A stretch of DNA of 64,000 nt, from the NCBI GenBank assembly GCA_029959085.1, contig JARWIR010000016.1:8415441-8479440 (forward strand), read 5' to 3'. Shown here one piece after another: positions 23,501 to 36,800 of the stretch. Origin of the DNA: Nemophila menziesii (lineage: Eukaryota; Streptophyta; Magnoliopsida; Boraginales; Hydrophyllaceae). The notes beneath the pieces were generated by a model, which saw nothing but the letters and a program-made list of their open reading frames with translations, did not search any database and was not told where the DNA came from. Numbering within the stretch: the stretch's first letter is position 1; each line of letters begins with the position of its first letter. The position numbers and the translations under genes were made by a program.

Positions 23501-24845
23501 TCCGTCAATAACGCCATTTCCGAACATCATTGGTGTATTTTGATATTTTATGCATTCATAATGACTGGGTGTATGTCCATCACTATTATCATATATGGTA
23601 TGTATAATAAAAATTTCCTGTTGGTGTGTGAATAGGACTATTATCATCACTATGATGTACTGTTTAAAGTTTTACGTTGATAAAGACATCTTCATTACTA
23701 CTAATTGGCAACATTACACAAAAAAGATGAACCAAGTTATAAATGTTTTTTGATACTGCCGTCTCTGCATACGATTGGGTATATGTCCATCAAAACCAGC
23801 AATCGTCCATTGAGTGCGTCTACTATGATAGTGATTCATTCATTATAGATGGGTATAAGTCCATCAACGACATCAATTATTGTATAGAATATAAAAAGAT
23901 ATGATGATTATGAATGACATATACCCTCGAACAAGGAAAATCGTAATAATGTATAACAGATATGGTGAGTATGTCGGACATATATCCATAGACGGATATC
24001 AAATTATAAACACGTCGTTAAAATATGATGGTATTGATGGGCATATGCCCAAAAATCTTGGCTGATGGTATACTCGATTATCCTACACATGTTTATTAAA
24101 CCATCATTCATTTTTGCTAAACTTAAGCCCATTAATAACATCCTTTGTGACCTACAAGTGGGTATATTGATATTCCGGTGTTTTATCTTTTTGGTTACAC
24201 AAATTTATGATTTGTATGAATACATAAATGATAGATGTTTTTATATTATTCAATCATTTAATGTCATTGGGCATATGCCCGTGAATAAAATGATTCCCCA
24301 ATAAAATTAGTTGCCAGCAGCAACAACATTAGTTGGGCATATGTCCATCAACACCATTAATAGGCATATTACGTGCTTGGATTATTATACCCATTCATTT
24401 ATTATGTCTAGTTATAAGTCCATCATCATCATCATTATATATTGTGTACAATATCAAATTTTTATTGATAACCATGTTGTTTTGTTAAATAAACGTCCTC
24501 TTTTTAAGCATGTTACCTATAGTTATAATTCGGCGGCATTGGATCTTTTTGATCGTATGTCATTCAACACGATAACTCGTGTACTATATCGTTGTATTAT
24601 TATGTTAATTAATTCATTAAGGTTAGGTATAAGTCCATCAACATCGTTATATATGTTTTACAAGTTGTATGAATACATAGATGTTATATGATTTTTTTAT
24701 TTTACCATAATGCAATGTCATTGGGCATATGTCCATCAATAACGTCCATACTGAAATACATGTGTGTATTTATATAATTTTGTTCATTCATAGGACATAT
24801 GTACATCAACATCATATTTTGTGACACATTAAATAATTTTTTCTA
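17580..24845 (+). repeat. Array A: kilobase tandem repeat rich in the GGGYATATGTCCATC motif
   Basis: More than 7 kb without a believable gene. A long unit recurs at irregular spacing. The anchor GGCATATGTCCAKCAACACC (with small variants) occurs near 19118, 20097, 21050, 21508, 22349 and 23030, giving units of about 0.46-0.98 kb that differ by indels. Each unit contains several copies of a shorter block: GGGYATATGTCCATCA, then about 50 bases, then ATTCATTCATTCATTAAG and GGGTATAAGTCCATCA. Perfect palindromes GGGCATATGCCC occur near 24040 and 24272. Short open frames here (MSINTITCA and similar) repeat with the units and are not genes. Confidence 0.85.
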
Positions 24846-25633
24846 GGCACAATAATTTCATAATTGTACACAAAACAATTAAGTATAAGTAGATATTACC
24901 AAACAAAGGTAGAAACATTTTATATACAATATGGGCTCATCTTTTGTTTTGACAATTTTTTCATCCTGAAATGAAAAAATAATTTTTTAGATGAAAAATA
25001 GGGATGCACTTATATTAGTCGTGTAGTAGTCTTGGCTTATATGATAAGCATTGTCACATTAACCTATAATATAAAAATATTAATTTGCAGACATATAATA
25101 AAGCAAAAAGCTACTGCACATGTGATATAATTAAACTCCAAAATATCAAATCATGAATAACAAAATCTCTCTCCAATTACTGACAAACACTTGAGTACCT
25201 TATTGTGCCCAACGTGTCATACATGTGTATGGTATGTGTGTAAAGTATTACGGATGTGAAAAAAATATTTCTATCATCCAATAAATGTTATATGTTAAAA
25301 CAACAAAACCCTAAAACACCACCTACACTATATGAACGATAAGTTTGTATTCTGTAACAGTAAATTCAGCTTCTATCTAAAGGTAATTATCTATATCACG
25401 TTTTTGCTAGTGCTAATATATTTCTATGTATGCAAAGAGTTTATTATTTTGATTGCATACAAGTATACATAAAATCAAAATAGTGTTGTTTTATACATAT
25501 GGTTTTTTAGTGTATTGTTTGATATGAAATTTATTATAGTCTGGTATGATTTTACTTTATTTTTTCTTGTTGGATTGTTATTCTGTTCATATATGTATAT
25601 GATATATTATCTTTTGTGTGTTTATGTTAGTAG
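24846..25633 (+). other. Upstream region of Ulp1-like copy 1
   Basis: No array motif after about 24810 and no gene recognised. This stretch probably holds the promoter and an untranslated leader of the gene that starts at 25634. The N-terminal exons found in copies 2 and 3 are not visible here. Confidence 0.4.
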
Positions 25634-27622
25634 GCTGGTAAAGAAATGGGAGAAAACGATTTGTCAGTTGATCCAACAACATTATTGGGAAATGAATTCG
25701 GTCTTGAATCTGATATTGTAAATACTTTGCCTGCTAATTTGGTGATGCCTAGCTTAGATGGTCATGAATACTTTGTCCAGCCGGGGCAAATAGTTCCTAG
25801 TCCAGATAAAGAAGATTCTTCATGTCAAACCCAATGTTCTCTTACACCTGAAATTCTCATAAGTCAAGTTAACTTGCAGAACATAAGAGATACTATAAGA
25901 TCCGAATTAATTAGCATGAAAGAAGAATTAAGTCATGAAAGACAAGAGAGAAATAAATTACTATTTGAGCTGGAACAAGAAAAAAGCAAGAACGATGTAC
26001 TTGGCAGGAAATGCAGACAACAAGATGACATTCTTCAGTCTTTCATTAGACGAAAACCATCGGGATCCATGAATGTTCGGAATACTGTTGATGTGGATGA
26101 GATTGGTTTGTCTAAGGACTATGCACAAATAATAATTGACACATCATTATCAAAAGACTTAGCTTCAGTAAAGGGTGTTGGTGAAATTGTATGTCATACT
26201 GTTCCGGACTTGTTAATCCAGCCTCAAGGTATTATTGGATTCGATGGTCCAGTAGATGAACATACTGAAGATATATCGGTCAATAAGAAATGTTCATTTG
26301 TCGAGGTTGGTTGCATAACACCTAAGGCGTTGTTTCGTTGCTTTGGTAATGATTTTGAAGATGAAGTTGGTGGTACTCAACGGCCAGCTTTTCGTCCATC
26401 GTTGACTTCACCAAATTTCGATTTAGCGGTTATTACACCGCCAGACAAGACGGCAGTTAATTGCTTGAAGAAGAGGAAAAAGGTTTCGTTCGATTTAAAT
26501 GATAATCAAACTATTGACGAGGATGGTCATGTACATCGACCTATAACGAAAGTGGCGGTGTTTAGTGAATTGTTATCTACTGTACAGAAGGATGGTCATG
26601 TACATCGACCTATAACCAAGTGTCGGTGATGTGAACATGGTAAAAGATGGCTTACCTAATGATGCGCGGGCTGTAATCGTGAAAGTTTCACTTGCACGTA
26701 GAGTAGATGACTTGGCGTTAGACAAATTGTTTAGAAATATGCCGGAATCGACAATTGTATGGAGTTTTGGACACATAGAAGTCAAAGCAATTCATGTTTT
26801 TGATGTTGCTCATCAACGCCGTATTAAGTGGCAGGTTAGTAACTATCAAGCGTTTTGTATACCTCCTGGCTATTCAATGTCTTTTTAAATCGTATTTTTT
26901 CTCCAATTAGGTTATTGATGGGATGTTGCTATGTTGGACAGCGGCAAGTATTGCAAAAAATCCACCTATTAATAATCATGTTGTATTAGGGATGTGTCAA
27001 CGACTAAAAGCACGTGCAATGGTAATATAGTCTTTTATTTTATTTTTATGATGCGATTAAACTTTACTAAATAACCTTTACTTAATGTAGTATTACTATA
27101 ACAAAGGTAAAGATGATCTTGCTAAAGAACATGTTGTCAATGCATTCACAGAGTTCTTTGATGATTATAATGTAGTTTTGATTCCAATTATGAGTAAAAT
27201 TGCATCAACGACTTTCTGGAGTATATTAGTTTATGACACAAGGAAGGCCGATGCTTTCGAACACTTTAGTTGCTTAAAATCTGATACGGGCAACATTTGT
27301 GCTAAGCTGGCAGAGTCGAATGCGAAAAAGATGTATAACTACATATATGAAAATGTGTTGCATAGCATTTATCAAGAGGAGGGAGTTACTTCAACTGAAA
27401 ATTCTGAAAAGTACCGGACATCTTCAATTATCCAAACCAGGTGTACGGTTGAAAATTCAGGGGTATATGTAATGTTGTGTGCTAAGGATATATATGATGG
27501 AGGTTACGTTAGGGGGGGTTTATAGTGTAGCTGAATTTAAGAAAATGAGGTGTTCAATGGTTGAGAAACTTCTAAATCATGAACATAGTACCGTGGCCAT
27601 CAAGCAATCCAGACAACATTAA
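25634..27622 (+). pseudogene. Ulp1/C48-like MULE accessory gene, copy 1 (N-terminal module missing)
   Basis: Three exons are visible: 25634-26834, 26911-27021 and 27091-27622, with introns of 76 and 69 bases. Intron positions match copies 2 and 3 (after KWQ, and after a short W-containing exon of 37 codons). Exon 1 encodes a Glu/Lys-rich coiled coil (MKEELSHERQERNKLLFELE) and a low-complexity linker with a basic KKRKKVSFDL patch. The last exon has the C48 fold signature VLIPI...FWSILVYD and ENSGVYVM. The catalytic His before W is Phe and the Cys of DCG is Ser, so it would not be a protease. A 69-base tandem duplication (26521/26590), a one-base loss near 26619 and an extra G in the G7 run at 27511-27517 shift the frame. 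The DUF1985-like N-terminus of the other copies is absent. Confidence 0.75.
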
Positions 27623-27829
27623 AAAACCAACCCCATGGCACACATTGTATGAATGGAAGCAATTACATTTTTTTGGTATCATATTGAGTAAAACAATTGG
27701 TTTTTGATGATAAAGACTATTACAGCATATGTAGTATTTGGGTTCTTTTTCGGGACTAAACGTTTTTTGGTACATTGTGTAATTTTTTAATTTATGCAAA
27801 TACTCATTTTTTGTATCATGTTTTATTAT

Positions 27830-30800
27830 ACTTATCTATTCCAATGTCATTTGTCTTAGGTCAATCAACACCATCATTTGCAAACTACCTAGTTGTAATA
27901 TGATATTCATTCATCCGTTACATATGGGTATATGTCCGTCATCATCATTACATATAGTATAGAGTACTAAACCTGACTTTCTATGTTTGTATATATCCCT
28001 TAGCATCATTTTATGCTAGAAGTTGACTATATGTAGTGTTTAACATTTTTTGTGGTAATGATAGGTTAGTTAATACGGGCTATCACCCTTACAATAAAAA
28101 AACGGCTTCTATTTAAAAATTATACTTGTTTTAATTAGTCCGATGTCATTGGGTAGTTTTATATATGTTTAGGCATATGTCCATCAACACCTTTCGCCAC
28201 GTAAATTCAAATCATTAATTGTACGTGGCTGTTTATAAGAACATCAATATACGTATATATGTTATGTTTGTATTATCATTCAATGTGAATGGGCATATGT
28301 CCATGAACACGATCTCTTGCTGACTACATGTGCGTATGTAGATATTCATGTATTCATGAAAATAAATATTTTTGCATTGTGGGTATAGGCCCGGCACCAG
28401 AATTTTCTGCTCAATGCTTACTTTATGTATTTTTCCTCATAATGTGGGGAAAGCATAGGCTAGTTATTAAGGATGGAGTTATACACGTATTTGTGTTATA
28501 CCATATATGTTAATCACACATCTGGATTACACGGAAACTAGATCATTAACCATCCAGATATAGTTATACACAACGACGTATTAATATACATTACAATATA
28601 TTTGTACAACAACTTGCAAGCCCATCCATATACTCGACATCTACCAGACAATGATGCTAACCGATATATACCGTCACATAAAGACATGTTTAATATTCAA
28701 TTAAATTTATGATAATGTCGGTGGACATATACCCATATATTATGAATGCATGATTATCATTCATTCCGTATAAATTAACATGTGTGGATAGTTTTTTGTT
28801 GATTGACGAATAAAAATACTGTTATGTGTATGTACCCGTCTACAATTTAAGACTGTTCGTTACAGAAGATTAATTTGATGGACTTATGCACAATCATATT
28901 GCAACATTGCTCTTCAACAAACCCACATATAATAGCATATAATATTTTGTTTAGTATACGCGAATATATTGGTGGACATATGTCCAACTATATATAGGTA
29001 TACACACTGACATATTAATATATATGTCAATACATTAGTAATAAAACTTGCTAGGGCTTACATATTATCAACTTCTAGTAGACATTGATGCTAACGGATA
29101 TATACCGACTCAAAATGTCGTATATATTAATTTTATAATATATATGAACCCGCTGATGTACATATACCCATACATGATGCATGCATGAATATCATTCAAT
29201 CTTTACGACTGGGTATAAGCCGATCAACATCATTATATATGTTATCTAAATTGTATGCATACATGAAGGATATATGTTTTTGTATCTACCAATAACATCC
29301 TTTGTAGCTGGCATGTGTGTATTCTGATATTCATGCATTCGGCCCATCTGGGTATATATCCATCCCATTTTCATCGTATATTGGACACAGTGGTTAAAAA
29401 ATATATAGGGGTGTGTATCATCATTGAATGTTATTGGGCATATATCCATCAACACAATCATTTGCATACTACATGTGTGTCTTATAATATTAATTAAATC
29501 TTCATTTCTTGGTATAGGTTCACTAACATATTCAATTTTTTTCCTATTGGTATATATCCGTCCTCATCGTTTCCTGCTCGAATATATCTTTATATAATTT
29601 TTATCAAGTTGTGGGAGAAGCATAGCTTAGGTACTACGGATGGGTTTATACATACCATATATGTTACTCAAAAATCTTGATTACACGGAACCTAGATTAT
29701 TACCCTCCTTAGTAACTTACCATTCATGCTACAAAATGTAATAAATAATAGAGTAAGTAACAGTTGGGGATAGAATTATCTGGATTGACCAATGCAAATG
29801 TTATAATGTGTACGTACCCGTATACAATATAAGAGTAAGTGTACGTACCCGTATACAATATAAGATTGTTCATTACAGAAGATTAGTGTTTATCGACTTA
29901 CATATAAACGACTTGTAGCAGACAACGATGCTAACGGATATATACCGACACAGAAAGACATGTCTAATATTATATAATATATATGATATTGCTAATGGTC
30001 ATATACCCATACATGCTGAATTTATGACAAACATTCATTCTTTATGGTGTGCATACATATAGGATTGATGTTTATTTATTAAACAATCATCCGATGTCAA
30101 TGGGCATATGTCCACCAATAACATGGATCGTGACCTACATAATTGTATTTTGATATTCGTGCATTATGACCATCTGGGTATATGTCCATCCTATAGTAGA
30201 CTTGACCTATAATATTGTATGCATAAATGGTCAATTTCAATGGGCATATGTCCACTAATAACATCATTTGTGACCGATTTTTGTGTATATTGATATACAT
30301 TCATTCGGTCCATCTGGGTATATGTCCATCCTAATAATCATCCAAGCATTTTCATCGTATATTGCACAAAGTGCTTAAAATATTAATGATTTGCAGACTA
30401 CATGTGTGTATTATAATATTAATGATTTCATCATTTCTTAGTGTAGGTTCACCAACATATTCATTTTCTCCAAATAGGTATATGTCTGTCATCATCATTT
30501 CCTGCTCGAATTTATGTTTATGTAATTTTTATCAATTTGTGGGGAAAGCATAGCTTAATTACTACGGATGTATTTATACAAGTAGTTGTGTTATACCATA
30601 TATGTTAATCACAAGTCTTGATTACACAGAACCTATATTATTTCCCTCCTTAGAAACTTACCACTCATGCTACAACATGTAATAAATAAAAGAGGGAGTA
30701 AGAGTTGGGGATAGTATTATCTGGATTGACCAACGCAAATGATATTATGTGTACGTACCCGTATACAATATAAGAGTGTTCATTACAAAAGATTACATAT

Positions 30801-31300
30801 AATCGTCTTACATATAAACTACTTCTAGCAGACAAACATGCTAACAGATATATACCGATACAGAAAGGCATGTCTAATATTATATACTATATATGATAGT
30901 GTGGATGGACATATACCCATACATGCTGAATTTATGACTAACATTCCTTCTTTATAGTGTGCACACATATAGGAGTGGTGTTATTTTATTAAACAATCAT
31001 TCAATGTCAATGGGCATATGTCCACCAATAACATGGTTCGTGACCTACATGATTGCATTTTAATATTCATGCATTACGCCCATATGGGTATATGTCCATC
31101 CTATAGTAGAGGTGACCTATAATATTATATGCATACATGAAGGATAGATGTTTTTTTATTAAACATTCATTCAATGTCAATTTCAATGGGCATATGTCCA
31201 CGAATAACATCATTTGTGACCGACACTTGTGTATTTTGATATTCATGCATTCGGTCCATCTGGGTATATGTGCATCATAATAATCATCCAACCATTTTCA
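27830..31300 (+). repeat. Array B: tandem repeat with GGGYATATGTCCA motif
   Basis: No gene. A longer word containing GATGCTAACGGATATATACCG recurs near 28640, 29085, 29925 and 30835 (units about 0.44, 0.84 and 0.91 kb). Motif examples are GGGCATATGTCCACC (near 30102 and 31013), GGGTATATGTCCATC (30177, 30315, 31085) and the perfect palindrome GGACATATGTCC (28975). It blends into array C at about 31300. Confidence 0.8.
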
Positions 31301-33540
31301 TCGTATATTGTACACAATCCAATATTTGAGCATATATCCATCAACACCATCAAAGTACAATATAAAGCAACTTAAGAAGTATACCCAGTCATCAGGAATG
31401 CATGTAATGGGCATATGTCCAACACAATTTTTCTATGCAAAAAAGTTGGTGTATTACGGGTTTCATGCATTTGCCATGTATGGGTATATGTACACTAGCA
31501 ACGTAATATATTGTATACATTAATCAATCATTCAATATAGTTGGGTAAATGTCCATTGTCGGTATTGTCTACTTGTAGTTGACTGTATGAAATGTTTAAC
31601 AATGTTTATCTAAATGATAGTCTAGTTAGTAAAGATTGTCACCCTTACAATTGAAAGGTGTAACAATTTATAGGTTTTTTTTCTAACATCGTTCCGTTTG
31701 ATTGGGCATATGTACATTAACACCATTCTTCATGAATTACGTGTGTGTATTATGATATGCATTCATTCTAGGGGTTGGGCCATTTTCATATAATCTAACA
31801 TATACTTGCTATACACATCCGTAACACGTAAGGTTGATATTGCAGACAAATGAAGTCAACTTGATACACAATTATGTCAGATACTCAGCTGTATTACATA
31901 ATGTTTATCAATTTTGGGATAAGTGTAGGTTGGTTAATATGGATGGACATATGCCCATCACCTGACTGATTTGGCATATGTCCACCCCCAATATAGTTTG
32001 GATTAAACATCGGTGTATTATGAGATTCATGCATTCATCATGTACGGGGATATGTCCATCAGTAACATAATATATTGTATTCATTGATTAGTCGTTTTTG
32101 TTTAGTGGGTAAATGTAAATCTTCATCATCGTCTAATCGTTGTTGATTATATTTAATATTGAGAAAAATTATCGAATGTTTATGGATATATACCCAGTCC
32201 AATATGTGGGCATATATCCATCAACACAATCATAGTCCAATATAAAGCTACTTAAGGACTATACCCAGTCATCAGGAATACATGTAATGGGCATATGTCC
32301 ACCACGATTTTCTTTTGCAAAAAAATTGGTGTATTACGGATTTCATGCATTAGCCATGTATGGGTATATGTCCACCAGCAGCATAATATATTGTATACAT
32401 TATTCAAACATTCAATATGGTTGGATAAATGTCCATCATCGGCATTGTCTACTTGTAGTTGACGGTATAAAATGTTTAGCAATGTTTATCAAAAGGATAG
32501 TCTAGTTAGTAAAGATTGCCACACTTACAATTGAAAGGTGTAACAATTTATAGATTTTTTTTGATTCTAACATCTTTCAGTTTGATTGGGCATATGTACA
32601 TTAACACATTTCTTCATGTATTACGTGTGTGTATTATGATATTCATTCATTCTAGGGGTTGAACAATATTCATATAATCTAACATAAACATCCGTAACAC
32701 TTAAGGTTGATATTGCAGACAAATGAAGTCAACTTGATAAACATTTATGTCGGATACTCAGCTGTATTACATAATGTTTATCAAGTTTGAGATAAGTGTA
32801 GGTTGGTTAATATGGATGTACATATGCCCATCCCACTGACTGATTGGGCATATGCCCACCCCCAATATAGTTTGGATTAAATATCGGTGTATTATGAGAT
32901 TCATGCATTCATCATGTACGAGGATATGTCCATCAGTAACATAATATATTGTATTCATTGATTAATCGTTCTGGTTGAGTGGGTAAATGTAAATCTTCAT
33001 CATCGTCTAATCGTTGTTGATTATATTTAATGTTGAGAAAAATTATCGAATGTTTATGGATATATGCCCAGTCCAATATTTGGGGATATATCCATCAACA
33101 CCATCAAAAACCAATATAAAGCTACTTAAAATGTATACCCAGTCATCAGGAATGCATGTAATGGGCATATGTCCATCACAATTTTCCTTTGCAAAAAAGT
33201 TGGTGTATTACGGGTTTCATGCACTTGCCATGTATGGGTATATGTCCACCAAACATTGTATACATTAATCAAACATTCAATATGGTTGGGTAAATGTCCA
33301 TCATCGGCATTGTCTACTTGTAGTTGACTGTATGAAATGTTTAGCAATGTTTATCTAAAGGATAGTCTAGTTAGTAAAGATTGGCACCCTTACATTTGAA
33401 AGGTGTAACAATTTATAGAATTTTTTTGATTCTAACATCTTTCAGTTTGATTGGGTATATGTACATTAACACCATTATTCATGAATTACGTGTCTGTATT
33501 ATGATATGCATTCATTCTAGGTTTATTACATTCATTGTAA
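31300..33540 (+). repeat. Array C: plus-oriented arm, unit about 0.88 kb
   Basis: About two and a half units. The anchor TCATTCTAGGGGTTG occurs near 31765 and 32650, and a truncated form near 33512. Each unit carries GGGCATATGTCCAMCAC, GGGTATATGTCCACC and a facing pair of the motif (for example 31945 with 31974, and 32818 with 32847). The same unit runs in the opposite direction in array C' (38120-43400), so the two arms form a large inverted repeat around Ulp1-like copy 2. Confidence 0.85.
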
Positions 33541-33835
33541 TACATCTATTTTTTATTTTACTATATTAGTTAGGTTTATTACATTTCATGTTCTAATATA
33601 TTGTTTATAATGTTATACACTAGTATTCATGTACTCACCTATTTCCTCCCTATCATGCCATACCTTTGTAAATGTCCTTGTGCATAATTTAAAACCATCA
33701 ATTGAAAACTATAAATAATAAGCACAATTCATGTTTATCCATTTCCAGAAACATATAAAAGCATTCAATATTCGCTTACAAAACAGAAAAAGACCTCAAC
33801 AATTAAAAACAAAATAGACATCACACCCCGATACT

Positions 33836-36800
33836 TTAAATAACTAATTTTAGATGCTTCCTTGCCTGAGAAACCACATCATCAGTATTCTCGTCAATAA
33901 GTATCAAGTTAATAATATACTGACGCATTCCCCTAATTTCGCATTTTTTGTATGCCGTATTTATCGGCTTTCGTCGAACTATATCAAACATCAATTGTAG
34001 TACGTATATACCCGAATCTTCCCACTCATTAGGTTGTTCGTTACGCTTAATCTTATTTGGAAAAAGTATCTTCTGTCCGTATTCAGTGAATTCCGTCCAC
34101 AACTTCTCGCAAAGTACTTGAACAATTCGTTCTGCGTGGTATCGTGATTCAATGGCTAGACGGATGTGACTGCTTCTGTTGATAGAAGTGTAATGTTCAA
34201 AAGTGTCATGTAGTTTTGTGTAAACTATCAAGCTCCAAAAGGTGGCTGCTTCTACCATGGCAAGGTTTGGGATAACCACTACACTGTTTGCATCGAATAG
34301 AGGCTTTGAAATTGAAAATTCCCCGTCTACATCACCTTGTCTATTACACTATCATATCCAATACAAACCAATATCAGCAACTCATCATGGTATGTATGAA
34401 ATGTGATTAATTTAAGAAAAACAATTCTTTCTAAGTAAAACATATAACATACCATTAGCCTCGACGATAATAACTGGAATTTGTGCACGCTGCGTTTCTT
34501 TTCATTTACCGTCTGCCATATATCCATAACTGCAACCTACAGTTTTTCACAAGTATATATATATATATATATGTAAGGTGCAGAATGTAAAATAGTTATA
34601 GACGGAACAAATTCTTATCAAACCTACCGGCCATTTCACGCTACACTCCTCTCCTATCTCCAAGCAGTCATCAACAGTGATGATAATGTCATTTTTCATC
34701 CACACAGGTGTGCTACCCGAAAGACGTTTTTTAATATAATGCAAGACCTCGACATCCTTTCTATCTGCATAGAACGTAATTTTATTTAATGTATGGTCGT
34801 ATATTTCACGTTGTACTTCCTCAACAACTTATCTTGATGATTCCGCCTCAGACCCCAACTCATGTACGCCATCAGAAAATAATTTTTCGAGTTTTCCAAC
34901 TTCAGACATTGGATTAGTCCCCTCATCTACAATGTTTGACTCTACAACAGACTCTGCATCACAACGAACAACTGTTTTGGGTTGCATATATTCATCTTCG
35001 GTCATCATTATGTCATATGATTGAATCTCTCCTATCTTCCTTTTACGAGGAGTCTGCCCAGTGATAAACGCATCACCTAGGATCTTCTTTCTGGTGGTCC
35101 TATCCATCCCTTTCACACGTTTGACCAGTGAACTACGCCGCACTTTAATCTCAGGCAACGACTCTGACTCGCAAATTTTATTCACTAATTCATCTAGACG
35201 GTTCTCATCCACATCAGCCTCACTCAAATCATCGATGTAATCTCGGTTTGGGCTTAATGTTGTACTCTCGCCTACATCGGTATTATTAACAACTCCATCG
35301 TCTCTAACTTTAGTAGCCGGCTTCATACCCAATTCATTATTTAAATCATCATCATACAGAGTGTTTAGGTTAACAGTCAACCCTGTCAATAGTGCTTCCG
35401 AATTTTGGCCAGTAACCAAGATGCCATCACTTTGTTTGGTATCTTGTATAGGTGTATGAAAATTAATCCCTCCACTAATAGCCATGTCTGGTAGAAAACC
35501 ATCATTCTGAACCGTAACATCGCCAACAATTGATGTTGTAATTGATTGAACAAAGTTTACACCTATCCGCTTTCCGCGTAATCCGGGTGAAAAACTATCG
35601 CCTATGTGAACCCCTTCCTTTAGCATCGATGCCAACACTTTTACCTCTTCTGTTAACTTCATGTTTCTCTCGTGAGGTAATCATCCGAGGTTGAACTCCC
35701 GGTGCACGGTTCAATACATACTCTGTCTTTTAAGCCAACCTCATCAGATTGCAAACATTCTGGTTTATCGTCTAAGACATCATCACCATTAAGACTTTCA
35801 CTAACCCTGGCCTGTGTTTCAATGTATGTGCCGTAATCTTCGATTTCTTCATCAGTCATTGTTAGATCACCGTCCAAAATCTTTGATAAACCAAAAAAGT
35901 AACATTAAATTTACTAGTAAACCAAAATCAGAAATGTATATCAGTAATTAATTACCATTTCAGGATGAAGCCTTTCTATTATATTCTGCCTGAAGTTCTC
36001 GGGCGGTTCCGATGCATTCCATTTTAATATCCTAGGTATCTTTATTCCATCGATCACCCCTAATCCGGATTCGGACACATGCTCACCAAACCAAGGCTAT
36101 ATATAAAACAAAGCATAAACATAAATTAAAAACCGATATACAAAAATTTGGAAAAAGAAATCCCTTACCACAAGCATAATGCAGCAACTTTGTCCAAGTC
36201 CCTTGGCTGGGTCCATTATACTATTTGAAATATGAGTTGCCCAATCATACATCTTTAATCTATCGATGTCTTCCAATACCTTTACATGCCACTGTGTAAT
36301 CCTGCCTGAAGACGCGGGATAGAAAATTGTTGACATCGTCAACATGTTGATGCATTTGAATAGTGTTCGCCTTCCACCAGGCCTCCGATTCTGCAAAACT
36401 TCTTTTATTTTATCTTTAACGTCCTTTTGAGACAAGCTACCAGTAGTTATGCCATGAAAGTTTTTCTTAAACCAAGGCGATGCTTTCATTTGTGATTGTG
36501 TATAATTCGGAACCCTAGCTGTACCACCTTCAACACCCATTATCAGCTTCACATCTGTTGCAGTTATTCTTTTCTTCTTACTACCTAGTATAAAACACTG
36601 GATTGTTTCATCGTAGGTCGATATAATATCGTTAATCAATGAATCGGACTTGGAGAACCCCTTTTCCCCTTCATGGTTATAAAGCCCAAGTAACAATCCG
36701 TAAAACGGTGATTTGTTTAATGCATCTATATCATCTGTGTAAGGTTTTTGTCTGAAAGAGCAGTGAAAACTGTTTGTAGTGTGCACCTATACTCAGACAT
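33836..36800 (-). pseudogene. Ulp1/C48-like MULE accessory gene, copy 2
   Basis: Five exons on the minus strand: 36800-36169, 36096-35956, 35880-34628, 34536-34453 and about 34340-33836. The N-terminal module resembles DUF1985 / plant-mobile-domain proteins found upstream of Ulp1 domains in plant transposons: ITATDVKLIMGVEGGT, then INMLTMSTIFYPASS and ITQWHVKVLEDIDRL. The middle exon is acidic and low-complexity with a basic patch (TPRKRKIG). The C-terminus has the C48 fold signature VVIPN...FWSLIVY and EDSGIYVLQL. As in copies 1 and 3, the His before W is replaced (Phe) and the Cys of DCG is Ser. ATG at 36800 is chosen by alignment with copy 3 (both M-x-x-x-R-C). A frameshift near 36740, another near 35660, an in-frame TAA at 34829-34831 and an awkward join into exon 5 break the frame. 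Confidence 0.8.

Noticed and set aside
17580..24845. Many 60-126 codon open frames in array A
   Set aside because: They recur with the repeat unit, contain the motif words (SINT, YMSIII and similar) and match no protein family.
27572..27799. 75-codon minus-strand frame at the end of copy 1
   Set aside because: It overlaps the C-terminal exon of the Ulp1-like gene on the other strand and has no recognisable content.
17580..33540. CRISPR-like array of regularly spaced short repeats
   Set aside because: Spacing is irregular, the between-motif sequence is itself repeated, and the genome is eukaryotic.
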